63,342 nucleotides of DNA from Acidobacteriota bacterium (GTDB lineage Bacteria; Acidobacteriota; Terriglobia; UBA7540), in NCBI GenBank assembly GCA_021838785.1, contig JAKCCV010000021.1, positions 1 through 63,342 on the forward strand, given 5' to 3'. This document shows positions 23,806 through 33,432 of the stretch, in pieces. The notes beneath the pieces were generated by a model, which was given only the letters and a program-made list of their open reading frames with translations, had not been told where the DNA came from and did not search any database. A program made the position numbers and the translations under genes. Positions within the stretch are counted from its first letter, which is position 1. Every line of letters begins with the position of its first letter.

Positions 23806-25512
23806 TCAGGCTCGGCGAAACGGCACCGCTTGAAGAATCTTGCCGCCTTCCTGGATGGTATAGGTGGCGTTGGCTTTGAGGGAGTGCAAGGTGTCGTGAT
23901 GGCCGCTCGGCCACTCGATATCCACTTGGTCGGCCTGCGGGGCCTGGGCCAGTCCGAACGTCAGGGTCAATTCGCTTTGCGAGCAATAGCTGGAGCCGGA
24001 GTGGACGGTTTGCCAATGCTCTCCGTTCGACGCCCGAACGCGCACCACGGCGCCAATGCCGTCGCGGTTGGATTGCGTTCCCACGGTGTGGATGCGGATG
24101 GCGTTGGCGACGTTCGGCCCCATGTTCTGGTAAAGGTAGGCGGGGCCGTTGTTCGTGGTGACCAGAACGTCCAAATACCCGTCGTTGTTGAAGTCGGCGT
24201 AGGCCGCGCCACGGCCCACCAGCGGTTGCGTGAAGCCGACGGCGCGCCCCACCGGTTGAAACCGGTTCTGGCCAAGATTGCGAAACAGCAACGGCAACTC
24301 GGCGTAGGTGACTTGCGGCTGAATGCGGGAGATATCCGGCTCAATGTGACCGTTGGCGGCGAACAGGTCCAAAAGGCCGTCGAGGTCGTAGTCGAAAAAG
24401 AACAGGCCAAACGTCAGCGCCAAGCGGCTGTCCTGGCCGATGGCGGACTCGGGCGCGATGTCAATGAAGAAACCGTGCTTCTGGTTTTGATAAAGGCCCA
24501 GCATTTCATTGGAGAAATTGCCGATGGCCAGGCTGGGGTAGCCCTCGCCGTCAAAGTCGGCCGCGTCAATGCCCATGGCGCCGCGCGCCACGCCGTTTTC
24601 ATCGTAGGCAATCCCCGCCTGAACGGAAATCTGAGTGAACGTCCCGTTGTGATTGTTGCGATAGAGCTTGTTGGGCTCGGTGTCATCGGAGACGGCGATG
24701 TCGGGCCAGCCGTCCATGTTGTAGTCAATGATGGCCACGCCGAGATTTTTGCCGTTGGCATCGTAAATGCCGGCTTGCTTGGTGACGTCCTGGAACCGGC
24801 CGTTGCCGAGGTTGTGAAACAGCCGATTGCTCTCCCCTTTGTAATCTTGCGGCGTGCAATAAGATTTGTGAATGCCATCGAGCGAGCAGTAGATGTCCGT
24901 CTTTTCGGTCCACTGGACGTAATTGCAAACGAACAAGTCCAGCTTGCCGTCGCGGTCGTAATCAAACCACGCCGCGCTGGTCCCAAAGCCCGTGTTGTTG
25001 ACGCCGGCTTCCTGGGTGACATCGCGGAAGGTGCCGTTGTGCTCATTGTGATAGAGGTGCGCCTCGTGGAGGGCAGTGACGTAGATGTCATCCCAGCCGT
25101 CGTTATCATAATCGCCGACCGTCACGCCCATGCCGTACATAGGGACGTTCAGGCGGGCGCGCGCCGTCACATCGGTGAAGGTCCCGTTGCCATTGTTGTG
25201 ATAGAGCTTCATGGTGGTTTGGCGGCGAACGTGACCGGGGAAATCCGTGCTGTTGATGAGGAGGATGTCCGGACGGCCGTCGTTGTCATAGTCCAGGAAG
25301 GCGCATCCCGAACCCATGGTTTCGGGAAGATACATGGCGCCAAAGGCGCCGTTGTTGTGAATAAAATGAATGCCGGCGCGCGGCGCCACGTTGACGTAGC
25401 GTCGTGGCGGCAGCGGAGCGGCGAGCAAACGCTCGCTGCCCAGCGCCGGGGCCACCGCCGCCATCGCCAGAAAATCCTTTAGAAAATCGCGACGCGAAAA
25501 CGAACCGCTCAT
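23806..25512 (-). CDS. Tat-exported CRTAC1 family protein (FG-GAP/VCBS repeats, ASPIC/UnbV domain)
   Basis: 568 residues. The N-terminus SFSRRDFLKDFLAMAAVAPALG is a clear twin-arginine signal, and ATG 25512 puts it at the very start. At least eight repeats of the type FLDYDNDGRPDILLINS or DYDNDGWDDIYVTAL follow, Ca-binding FG-GAP/VCBS beta-propeller blades. The C-terminal ASPIC/UnbV domain reads GIGAVVRVRAS and VDIEWPSGHHDTL. Such proteins are abundant in Acidobacteriota and Planctomycetota; their biochemical role is not settled. It is on the same strand and directly after the multiheme cytochrome/TPR gene, so the two are probably partners at the periplasm or cell surface. Confidence 0.93.
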   Translation of the reverse strand: MSGSFSRRDFLKDFLAMAAVAPALGSERLLAAPLPPRRYVNVAPRAGIHFIHNNGAFGAMYLPETMGSGCAFLDYDNDGRPDILLINSTDFPGHVRRQTTMKLYHNNGNGTFTDVTARARLNVPMYGMGVTVGDYDNDGWDDIYVTALHEAHLYHNEHNGTFRDVTQEAGVNNTGFGTSAAWFDYDRDGKLDLFVCNYVQWTEKTDIYCSLDGIHKSYCTPQDYKGESNRLFHNLGNGRFQDVTKQAGIYDANGKNLGVAIIDYNMDGWPDIAVSDDTEPNKLYRNNHNGTFTQISVQAGIAYDENGVARGAMGIDAADFDGEGYPSLAIGNFSNEMLGLYQNQKHGFFIDIAPESAIGQDSRLALTFGLFFFDYDLDGLLDLFAANGHIEPDISRIQPQVTYAELPLLFRNLGQNRFQPVGRAVGFTQPLVGRGAAYADFNNDGYLDVLVTTNNGPAYLYQNMGPNVANAIRIHTVGTQSNRDGIGAVVRVRASNGEHWQTVHSGSSYCSQSELTLTFGLAQAPQADQVDIEWPSGHHDTLHSLKANATYTIQEGGKILQAVPFRRA

Positions 25513-25573
25513 GACAAAGGCAACCCTTCCTGCCGGTGTGAGTCTGCGAATGACTTTCCCGCTCGCCTGCGCT

Positions 25574-28500
25574 TCAGCGCCCGGGCCTGGCCTGCACCCA
25601 TCGCGGCGCGGAGGCCGGCGGGGGAGTTTTGCGAGCCGCCACGACGGGATGATCCGCTTGCGGCTGGCTCTCCTGGGCGCGCCTCGCCGCCAGATAGCCG
25701 TAACTGCCGTTCTTGGCATAGCGCGCCAGCGCCGCCGCTTGCATCCTGCCGAGTTTGCCGGGCAGCCAATCCCATCGTTGACCGTAATTCCAATAGAAGG
25801 CCAACTGTTTGGGATTCTCCTGATTGATGGAAACGTGCTCGTGAATGGGCTGCGCCATCATATCGTCATCGGGATGATTGCGCTCGTAAGGGCCGGTGAT
25901 GGCGTTGGCGGACTCATCCTCCTTAAAGCGCAGGAAAAGCTTCCGCTCGCGGTCTGACAAGGCCCGTTCGCCGAGGCCCCGATAGCAGAGCATCAGATTG
26001 TAATGGGCGCCCAGATTCTCCGGGTCAATGGCCAGGGTGCGCTTGAATTGGCGAACCGCCGCCGCGTATTTGCGCTGGAAAAACAGGATGCGCCCCATGG
26101 CATTGCGCACCACGCGGTCTTGCGGATAGAGCGCCGACGCCCTGGCGTATTGGGCGTAAGCGCGCGAGTAGTGTCCTTGCGTTTGATAGACCTGGCCCAG
26201 AAAATAATAGGCGCTGGCCAATCGAGGGTTCAACCCGATCGCCGTTTTGAGATACGGGACGGCGCGATCTACGTAACCCTCCTGAACCAAAGCGCGCGCC
26301 ACGTTCACCCAGCCGGCGGCATAGCGCGGATTGATTTTCGTGACCAGCTTGAAGGCTCGCGCCGCGCCTTTCAAGTCGCCTTGCAGCAGCAGCCCAATCC
26401 CGTAGTCGTTCCAGCGGTACAGGTCTTGCGGCAGCAGTTTGATGCGTTGCTGAAACGGCTCCTGCGACGCCGGCAGAACCGGAACCGTGACCGTATCCTT
26501 GGACATGACGACGATGGGAACATTCGGAATCTTCTTAATCTTGGCCGAAACTTTGGAGAGGTTGCCGTCAAAAATCCAACGCGTGTTGTCGGAATAGGGC
26601 GAGGTGTGGCGATCCTTCTGGTAGGGATCGCGCACGCCGGCAAACGCCCATTGCGTGAACCACCAATCGAATTTGCGGTAGTTGAGCTGGGCGGTGATGG
26701 TGATTTTATTGCCGCAATCCTTGGGAACGTGAAGGCGGAAATGAACCGTGTCGGCGGCGCCGGGAGGAATCAGATTGACATAGACGATGGCATGCTCGAC
26801 CCACGCATTGCGTTTGTTAATCAGATGGCCTCCGGCGTCGAGGCCCACGGAGCGATAGAATTCCGCCCCCGGGTCCACGGGGCCGCGACCGTGATCGGCC
26901 ACTTCACCGCTCCAGAAAATGATGTGGCCCTTGTTATCCACCGCCTTCAATTCCACCCAGCAGTCGAAAGCGTCAATCGTGCCGCCGGGGAAGAAATGCC
27001 CCACGCGGCGGCTGCGGACCACCACCTCCACGCGCGCCGTTTCGCCGCGGCGTAGGTACGCCACGCCCCGATTGAGCGGTGCCATGAGCTTGGTGGGCGG
27101 GGCCGTGGAAACCTCCTGTGCTTCCAGGCCGCGGGAAGATTCCTCACCCACGGCGAACATGGTGGACAGTTGCGGACTTCCGCCGAGCAAACTCGGCGAA
27201 ACCAGCGTTTCCGCCGCGCCCTTCGGCTCCTGAGCAATGGCGAACACATCCACCGTCACCGCCCCTTTCAAAAATTTCTCCACGTCTTGAACTTGCCGCG
27301 TGTCGCCGTAGGACGTGGGCACCGCCGTGTTGGCGGCGATAAAACGGTGCGAGTTGACGTAGCCGTGAATGTTGCCGTAGTCGTGCGAGGGAACCAACGG
27401 CATGTGGCAATCCACGCAAGTCAGCGGCGCCGGCGGATAGTAAAACGACCGGGCGCTGTTGCCCGAAACACCGCTCGCTTGCCAGTGGTCGTAGTCATCA
27501 AAGCCGCGAATCCAGCGGTAATGATTGTCGGGAACATCCAGATGCACTTTGTGGCAGACCGAGCAAAATTCCGCCACCTCGCTTCGCTTGTGCATGAAGG
27601 GCCGGAAGAACACGTGGCGATGTGGTTTGGGGTCCAGGATGATGGCATAATCGGCGATCTTCCGAATGACGGCGTATTTGCTGGTCACCAAGCGGTCGAG
27701 GGCCGGATACTTCAAGACGTAGCTGCCGTTGCCCATGGTGCTGGTGACGCGCGCAATGGCGTGGCAGGAAACGCACGTCAGCCCGGCTTGGGCTTCCGGC
27801 GTGAACTCGATTTGCCGGATGGGATGCGTCTGCATCATGTCGGTGAAGGCCACTGCCTGGTCGTGACAGCCCGCGCAGAGCATGGACGGCTTGATGCCCA
27901 CGGTGTCCTGCATGTACTCAATCGCTTTCCGATACCATTGGTTGTTGAAGGAAGAGTAGTGATGCATCGAGCTGTGCCATTGGCGATAAATATCCTTGTG
28001 GCAGGGCTCGCAGCTCTTGGCGTTGAGGAAAAACTCCGCCGGAATGGTTTTCCCGTTGGCGCTTTCGGCGGAACTCGGAAACATCAGGCTGTGGCGCCCG
28101 CCGCCTTCGTGGTAAGGCGTCGTGGGCGCGGTCAAGGGATTGTGAATGATATAGTTCGGATTAGGGAAAAAGTGATGGTCAAGCCGGACGGCAGCGTAAA
28201 AGACCAGGCAGGCGGGCAGCACCACCGCGGCCCAGCGCCAGGCGTGCCGCGCCGATAAAACGCCGTCGGGTTTTGACTCCGCCCGAGCGCGGGCTCGACT
28301 CCGGAGCCACGCTAGGGCAAAGAATAAACCCGCAATGGCCAACCCCACGTGCAGGTAAAGCGCCCAACTGTTGGGGCGGGTCATCCCGACAAAAAGCAGA
28401 AATATGCCAAAACCCGTCGTCGCGGCCAGCAGCACGACGGCGAGCTTGCCGAAGGTGCTCCGCCAAAACTCCGGATGCCGCTTCAAATAAATAATGAAAA

Positions 28501-28666
28501 GAACAGCGGTCAGAAGGCCCAGCAGCGGATGAAGCAGGGCGTTGACAACGTAGAAAAGCGAAGGGTCTCCGTAGGCTGCGACGTAAGCGCTGTTGGCGGC
28601 CAGAACCAGCGCGGCGACCAGGAGAAGCCGCCCCAGCGTGATGCCGCGGTTTGACGAATGGGTCAT
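25574..28666 (-). CDS. Membrane-anchored five-heme cytochrome c with C-terminal TPR domain
   Basis: 1,030 residues. The first 165 contain four to five transmembrane helices, then five CxxCH heme sites at about residues 219, 264, 298, 368 and 417 (CEPCH, CAGCH, CVSCH, CSVCH, CVDCH). A beta-rich region (about 500-740) follows, then four or more tetratricopeptide repeats (NPRYAAGWVNVARALVQEGY, NPRLASAYYFLGQVYQTQGH). The heme part resembles cytochrome c554-type domains; the TPR part suggests a protein scaffold. It probably moves electrons across or along the inner membrane with the CRTAC1 protein encoded 61 bp downstream. Electron donor and acceptor are unknown. Confidence 0.9.
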   Translation of the reverse strand: MTHSSNRGITLGRLLLVAALVLAANSAYVAAYGDPSLFYVVNALLHPLLGLLTAVLFIIYLKRHPEFWRSTFGKLAVVLLAATTGFGIFLLFVGMTRPNSWALYLHVGLAIAGLFFALAWLRSRARARAESKPDGVLSARHAWRWAAVVLPACLVFYAAVRLDHHFFPNPNYIIHNPLTAPTTPYHEGGGRHSLMFPSSAESANGKTIPAEFFLNAKSCEPCHKDIYRQWHSSMHHYSSFNNQWYRKAIEYMQDTVGIKPSMLCAGCHDQAVAFTDMMQTHPIRQIEFTPEAQAGLTCVSCHAIARVTSTMGNGSYVLKYPALDRLVTSKYAVIRKIADYAIILDPKPHRHVFFRPFMHKRSEVAEFCSVCHKVHLDVPDNHYRWIRGFDDYDHWQASGVSGNSARSFYYPPAPLTCVDCHMPLVPSHDYGNIHGYVNSHRFIAANTAVPTSYGDTRQVQDVEKFLKGAVTVDVFAIAQEPKGAAETLVSPSLLGGSPQLSTMFAVGEESSRGLEAQEVSTAPPTKLMAPLNRGVAYLRRGETARVEVVVRSRRVGHFFPGGTIDAFDCWVELKAVDNKGHIIFWSGEVADHGRGPVDPGAEFYRSVGLDAGGHLINKRNAWVEHAIVYVNLIPPGAADTVHFRLHVPKDCGNKITITAQLNYRKFDWWFTQWAFAGVRDPYQKDRHTSPYSDNTRWIFDGNLSKVSAKIKKIPNVPIVVMSKDTVTVPVLPASQEPFQQRIKLLPQDLYRWNDYGIGLLLQGDLKGAARAFKLVTKINPRYAAGWVNVARALVQEGYVDRAVPYLKTAIGLNPRLASAYYFLGQVYQTQGHYSRAYAQYARASALYPQDRVVRNAMGRILFFQRKYAAAVRQFKRTLAIDPENLGAHYNLMLCYRGLGERALSDRERKLFLRFKEDESANAITGPYERNHPDDDMMAQPIHEHVSINQENPKQLAFYWNYGQRWDWLPGKLGRMQAAALARYAKNGSYGYLAARRAQESQPQADHPVVAARKTPPPASAPRWVQARPGR

Positions 28667-29019
28667 GCTTGGCAGCCTCGCTTAGCCGGGCAGCAGGTGG
28701 CGCTCACAGCCGTGCCCCGGCGAATACGCCTTTCGCGTATCCCCGGAATCCGCACGGCGCCGCGGCCATGCCCGCCCTCACCGCTCCCTTCGTCCGACTG
28801 GATTGACCTGAAGACCCGACAGAGCACTCCGCTGAAGTGAAACGCCTGCAATCCGCAGCAGTACAGAGGAGTAGCTTGAAGTGATTGCCGTCACATCGCA
28901 ATAGTATAAAGATATTAAGCCGACTACAAAAACTCACTAGCGCCGCCGTGGGCCTGCCGCGCCCGCTCTCTTGGCTTAACAAGCCTCTGCGCCCCGCTTT
29001 TCACGGCGGCCCGAAGGCT
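28667..29019. other. Region without a supported gene
   Basis: About 350 bp between two leftward genes. It is likely to hold the promoter and leader of the cytochrome gene. A TATACT lies on the reverse strand near 28900, about 240 bp before the start, without a convincing -35 box. I see no RNA gene or repeat. Confidence 0.35.
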
Positions 29020-30180
29020 TTACCCGCGTCGGCGGGCCAGTGCCGACTGCCAAGCGGCGTTCATGGCGGAAAAGACGGCCCCGAAGGTCTGAGCTTTATC
29101 CTCGAGCACGCTAAGGCGAACCGGCGGCAATTGGGGCTGAATCTTCCGCGCCACCTTCTCAATGGTGGCCAGCATAAACTCCGGCGCGCCTTTGGTCACC
29201 CCGCCGCCCAGGACGACCAGGTCCGGGTCGAGCACGGCCACCACGTTGGCGATGCCGACCGCCAAAATCGTGAAGATGGTTTCCAAAGTTTGGCGGGCTT
29301 GCGGTTGACCGCCGCGAAAAGCCTCAAAGACGAAGTAGGCGTCGCGCTCTTCGGCCAAATTTTTGGCGACGCCGTTGCGCCCCATCAAGCGCCGACCGAG
29401 CGCGGCGATGCCTTGGCCGGAAGCGTGGCTTTCAAAGTACCCGTTCTCGCCAAAGTCTTCGTCCCACCGCGGCCACTCGAGGTGCAACCGGTAGAGTTCG
29501 CCCGCCGCCCCCGTGCGGCCGCGATAGAGCTTTCCGTTGACAAAAATTCCCGAACCGACGCCGGTGCCGAGGGCGATAAAAATAAAGTGCTCTGCCGCCT
29601 GCGCCACGCCGCGCCAGTGCTCGCCCACGGCGGCCATGTTGGCATCGTTCTCCAGCACCACCGGAATGCGAAACTCGCGCTCCAATTCGCCTTTCAAATC
29701 CACGTTAGTCCAGCCGGGCAAATTGTTGGCGAAGGACACCAAGCCGGTGCGAGGGTTCACGGGGCTGGGCACGCCGATGGCCAGGCCGCGCAAACGATGG
29801 TGTGCGGGCGTCTCGGCCAACCGCCGACTCTGACGCTTAATCTGGCCGATAAGCCGCTCCGGACCATCTTCCGGCCGAATTTTTTGGTCGGCCTCCTCGA
29901 GCACTTCGCCGGCAAAGTCGGTTAAGGCAAAGTGCAGGTGGCTCGCGCCCATGTCAATGCCGATGAGGCAGCCAAAATCGGGGTTGAGGGACCACGCCTT
30001 CCGCGCCTTGTCCAAGCGCACGAGCCGCCGCGCCTCGAGTTCGCCCAGCAGCCGCTTGACGTCGGCGGTTTTGCCGCCGAGGCCCGCGGCCAGATCCTCC
30101 GCCGTGACGTGCCGTTCCTGTGAAAGGTAACGAAGCAGGGTGAGGCCGCCGGCCATCACCGCATTGTGAGTGTCCGTCAT
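29020..30180 (-). CDS. ROK family regulator/sugar kinase-like protein
   Basis: 386 residues. An N-terminal winged helix (VMAGGLTLLRYLSQERHVTA, about 5-70) is followed by a ROK actin-like ATPase fold with the phosphate-1 loop IGIDMGASHLHFAL, ENDANMAAVGEHW, and the ROK signature IALGTGVGSGIFVNGKLYRG then GAAGEL. The Cys-rich zinc site normal in ROK proteins (CxCGxxGC) is absent and replaced by EDFGENGYFES. It is probably a sugar-responsive repressor; kinase activity is uncertain without the zinc site. Confidence 0.88.
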   Translation of the reverse strand: MTDTHNAVMAGGLTLLRYLSQERHVTAEDLAAGLGGKTADVKRLLGELEARRLVRLDKARKAWSLNPDFGCLIGIDMGASHLHFALTDFAGEVLEEADQKIRPEDGPERLIGQIKRQSRRLAETPAHHRLRGLAIGVPSPVNPRTGLVSFANNLPGWTNVDLKGELEREFRIPVVLENDANMAAVGEHWRGVAQAAEHFIFIALGTGVGSGIFVNGKLYRGRTGAAGELYRLHLEWPRWDEDFGENGYFESHASGQGIAALGRRLMGRNGVAKNLAEERDAYFVFEAFRGGQPQARQTLETIFTILAVGIANVVAVLDPDLVVLGGGVTKGAPEFMLATIEKVARKIQPQLPPVRLSVLEDKAQTFGAVFSAMNAAWQSALARRRG

Positions 30181-30251
30181 GACATTTCTCAGAAGTGGGA
30201 AAAGATTCCCTTTTTGAACTTTACGAAAACTGAGCGCGAACCGGCTGAACC

Positions 30252-31922
30252 CTAGCCGAAGGCACCGCGCCGCATCCCGTCCGCGATATAATCCGCCGCG
30301 CGCATGGAAAGAGCCAGAATCGTGAGCGTGGGATTCTTTTCCGTGGCGTTGACAAAAGCGGAGCCATCCACGACGAAGAGGTTCGGAACATCCTGCGTTT
30401 GGTTGAATCGGTTCAGCACGGAGGTCTTGGGACTATGGCCCATGCGCGCCGTTCCCTCCTCGTGAATGCTCCAGCCGGGCGGCAGCGGCTCGGTGCGCTC
30501 GCTGAGGACTTCGATGCCCGCCGCCTTGAACATCTCACGCTGTGTTTCCACCATGTCCTTGGCCATCGCCAACTCGTTCGGCCCCCAGGTGATGTTGAAT
30601 CGCAAAACCGGAATCCCCCAAGCGTCTTTGACTTCCGGATCAATCTCCACGTAATTATCGAAGCGCGGAAGGACTTCGCCGAACGAGCCGATGCTGATGA
30701 CGGCGGCCCAGTTCTTTTTTACCTCTTCCTTGAACTGCGAGCCGAAACCGGGAATCTTGCGGGCAAAGCCGGGAAACTCCGCGCTGCCGCCGCCGCCTTC
30801 AAACCCGTAACCTCGGATGAAGTCGCGGCGCTTTTCCCCCAGGTTGCGAAAGCGGGGAATATAGATGCCGGTACCGTCGGGCCGCGCGTCGCCGCCGCGG
30901 TTCTTGTTGCCCAAAAGCTGCGGCACCACGCCCATGATGCTGCCGGCCATGATCTGCTCGCAAAAGTAATGGCCCAGCACGCCGCTCGAATTGGCGAGGC
31001 CGTTCGGAAACTGCTCGTTCTTGGAATTGAGGAGCAAGCGCGTGGACTCAAGACATGACGCGCCCAGCACAATGACTTTTCCGAAGGCTTCCTCGGTTTG
31101 GCGCGTTCGACTGTCCACCCACAAAACGCTCCGCGCCTTTCCTTCCGGCCCCATCAAAACCTTCCAGGCAATGGCATGGGTTTGCAAGGTGAGATTGCCG
31201 GTTTGGCGGGCTATCGGCAGCAACACCCCCGCCGAACTGAACGACGCCGCCACGTTGCACACTCGACCGCAGTGGCCGCAGTAGTGGCACGGAGCGCGCC
31301 CGTTGAACCCGGGCTCGGTGACCGTGGCTGAGCGACCGTGAATCACGGGACGGTCCGGCAGACGCTTCTCCATCGCCGACTTGAACACCCACTCAGGACA
31401 CGTGAATGGAACCGGGCGCAGAAAGTGGCTGTCAGGATTGTTCTCCAAATGGTCGGCGTGGCCGCACACGCCAATCATCTTTTCGACGCGACTGTAATAG
31501 GGTTCGACGTCGTCGTAGGTCAGCGGCCAATTCTCTCCATAGCCGTCGTAGCGTGCCGCTTGAAAATCGCGCGGGCTAAACCGCAGCGAGACCAGCCCCC
31601 AGTGCAGCGTCTTGCCGCCCACCGCGCGCGCCCGTACCCAAACAAATTTTTTACCCGTGTACGGCATCTCCTGCTCATTCACAAAGCTGGGCCGGTTCCA
31701 TTCGTTGACCACGTAATTGTATTTCGCCTGCTCGCGCGGCCGAATGCGTCCGCGGAAGCGAAAGTGGTAGGGCTTGTCGTGGTGATGGAAATCGGTCGCA
31801 ATGTTGAGTTCCGGGCCGGCTTCGAGCAGAAGCACCTTCAGCCCTTTGAGGCACATTTCCGTGGCGGCCATGCCGCCCGCCGCTCCCGATCCCACCACGA
31901 CGGCATCATAAATTTTTGGCAT
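30252..31922 (-). CDS. GMC family FAD-dependent oxidoreductase (copy 1)
   Basis: 556 residues of the GMC group related to gluconate/sorbitol dehydrogenase large subunits. Visible are the FAD dinucleotide fold DAVVVGSGAAGGMAATEM, the GGKTLHWG flavin loop, the Cys-rich CHYCGHCGRVC stretch found in this subgroup, and the C-terminal NPTLTILALSMRAADYI. ATG 31922 has GGACGG upstream. No signal peptide is seen, so export would need the Tat-exported small subunit; none is adjacent to this copy. Confidence 0.9.
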   Translation of the reverse strand: MPKIYDAVVVGSGAAGGMAATEMCLKGLKVLLLEAGPELNIATDFHHHDKPYHFRFRGRIRPREQAKYNYVVNEWNRPSFVNEQEMPYTGKKFVWVRARAVGGKTLHWGLVSLRFSPRDFQAARYDGYGENWPLTYDDVEPYYSRVEKMIGVCGHADHLENNPDSHFLRPVPFTCPEWVFKSAMEKRLPDRPVIHGRSATVTEPGFNGRAPCHYCGHCGRVCNVAASFSSAGVLLPIARQTGNLTLQTHAIAWKVLMGPEGKARSVLWVDSRTRQTEEAFGKVIVLGASCLESTRLLLNSKNEQFPNGLANSSGVLGHYFCEQIMAGSIMGVVPQLLGNKNRGGDARPDGTGIYIPRFRNLGEKRRDFIRGYGFEGGGGSAEFPGFARKIPGFGSQFKEEVKKNWAAVISIGSFGEVLPRFDNYVEIDPEVKDAWGIPVLRFNITWGPNELAMAKDMVETQREMFKAAGIEVLSERTEPLPPGWSIHEEGTARMGHSPKTSVLNRFNQTQDVPNLFVVDGSAFVNATEKNPTLTILALSMRAADYIADGMRRGAFG

Positions 31923-32051
31923 TCTTTTCCGTCCTTCTCCAAAAGATATTGAGCCGCTGACGCCCCTCCAACGCGGCACGCGCTTCCGCAAGCGCGATTT
32001 CCCGCAAACCGAAACGAAAATGTATCATAGATTTTGTCTCTGGCAACTCGA

Positions 32052-32792
32052 ATGCGCCCTCAACTTAAAACCCGGTGGAACCTGACGCCGCGCCAAGCCG
32101 CGCAGTTGCAAGAGCGTCTGCGGGAGCGCGCCGAGCTGGAGGACCGGCTGGGTCCGGTTCGCACCGTGGCCGGCGCCGACCTCGCCTTTGACCCCGCAAC
32201 GCAAGTCGCTTTTGCCGGCGTCATCGTTTATCGCTTTCCCGAAATGATCGAAGTGGAGCGCGCCATGGCTCGCGGTCGGCTGCGGTTCCCTTACGTGCCG
32301 GGGCTGCTTTCTTTCCGCGAGATTCCGCTGCTGCTGGCGGCTTTTGCGCGGCTCCAGTCCGAGCCGGACGTCATTCTGGTAGATGGCCACGGTTTGGCGC
32401 ATCCGCGCCGCTTCGGAATTGCCTGCCACCTGGGCGTGATTCTCGACCGGCCGACCATCGGCTGCGCCAAATCGCGCCTGGTGGGCGAGCATCGGGAGCC
32501 TCGGGCGCGCGCCGGGTCCACCGCGCCGCTCTATTGGGAGGGCCTGAAGGTGGGCGAGGTCTTGCGGACGCGGGAGCGCGTCAAGCCGATTTACGTCACT
32601 CAGGGACATCGCGTTTCCCTGCCCACCGCGCTCGCGATTGTTCGGCAATGCCTGGATGGTTATCGAATTCCCAAGCCCACGCGCGAAGCCGACCACTACG
32701 TTCGCGAACTGCGCCGCCTGTTCCAAAATCATCTCGCCTCGCCCGCGCCGGCCGTCACGCGCGCCCGCCGGAGCGGCGATTGTCGTGTATAA
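32052..32792 (+). CDS. nfi: Endonuclease V
   Basis: 246 residues with the family motifs VAGADLAFD, YVPGLLSFREIP, and LVDGHGLAHPRRFGIACHLG, followed by IGCAKSRLVG. These contain the catalytic carboxylates and the deoxyinosine-recognition wedge. The enzyme cleaves DNA one base 3' of deaminated bases such as hypoxanthine. ATG 32052 is used rather than the TTG at 32034. PyrR follows 23 bp later on the same strand. Confidence 0.92.
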   Translation: MRPQLKTRWNLTPRQAAQLQERLRERAELEDRLGPVRTVAGADLAFDPATQVAFAGVIVYRFPEMIEVERAMARGRLRFPYVPGLLSFREIPLLLAAFARLQSEPDVILVDGHGLAHPRRFGIACHLGVILDRPTIGCAKSRLVGEHREPRARAGSTAPLYWEGLKVGEVLRTRERVKPIYVTQGHRVSLPTALAIVRQCLDGYRIPKPTREADHYVRELRRLFQNHLASPAPAVTRARRSGDCRV

Positions 32793-32815
32793 TCCCTGGG
32801 AGGAGCCGAACCGCC

Positions 32816-33388
32816 ATGCCCGCCGAACTGGCCTTCAACGCCGCCTCGCAGCTCCGCGAGAAATCGCAGCTCATGTCGGCAACTGAAATTGACCGAACCC
32901 TCCTGCGGCTGACCCATGAAATCTTGGAACGCCACAACGGCATTGAAAGCCTGGTGCTGGTAGGCGTCTGCCGGCGCGGGCCGGCGCTCGCCGAGCGCTT
33001 GGCGCGCAAAATGCACGCCATCGAAAAAGCCAGACCGCCCGTCCATCAACTCGACATCACCTTCTATCGCGACGACCTTTCGACGGCCGACCTCCGACCG
33101 GTGGCGCGGGAAGGCCCGTCCGCCTATTCGGTGGAAAGCCGCGACGTGATCTTGGTGGATGACGTTCTCTATACGGGGCGCACCGCTCGCGCCGCGCTGG
33201 ACGCTCTGCTGCCGCACGGACGGCCGCGGCGCGTGGAGCTGTGCGTTCTGATTGATCGCGGCCACCGCGAGTTGCCCATCCAGGCCAACTACGTGGGCCG
33301 GACGGTGACCACCACCGACCAAGAAGTCATTGAGGTTCGTTTGCAGGAAGTGGATGGCGAGGAGAAAGTTATCCTGCGCGAGCGCTGA
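32816..33388 (+). CDS. pyrR: PyrR: pyrimidine operon regulator / uracil phosphoribosyltransferase
   Basis: 190 residues with the type I PRPP-binding loop VILVDDVLYTGRTARAALDAL, the N-terminal IDRTLLRLTHEILERH, and the substrate loop LVGVCRRGPALAERLA, the usual PyrR length and layout. ATG 32816 follows GGGAGGAG; a TATAAT at 32788-32793 lies just upstream. In many bacteria pyrR heads a pyr operon, but here pyrB lies 11 kb away behind cmk. It either acts in trans or mainly as a uracil phosphoribosyltransferase. Confidence 0.93.
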   Translation: MPAELAFNAASQLREKSQLMSATEIDRTLLRLTHEILERHNGIESLVLVGVCRRGPALAERLARKMHAIEKARPPVHQLDITFYRDDLSTADLRPVAREGPSAYSVESRDVILVDDVLYTGRTARAALDALLPHGRPRRVELCVLIDRGHRELPIQANYVGRTVTTTDQEVIEVRLQEVDGEEKVILRER

Positions 33389-33432
33389 GCCGCAGGTCTG
33401 GGCAAGCCTTCGCGCCCCCAAACCGAGCCCGG

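Noticed and set aside
23686-25482. 598-codon forward frame with Val/Ile-rich repeats
   Set aside because: Antisense of the CRTAC1 repeats; its repetitiveness mirrors the FG-GAP repeats on the coding strand.
26003-28258. Long forward frames (350 and 362 codons)
   Set aside because: Antisense of the heme-binding cytochrome, whose CxxCH sites clearly mark the real strand.
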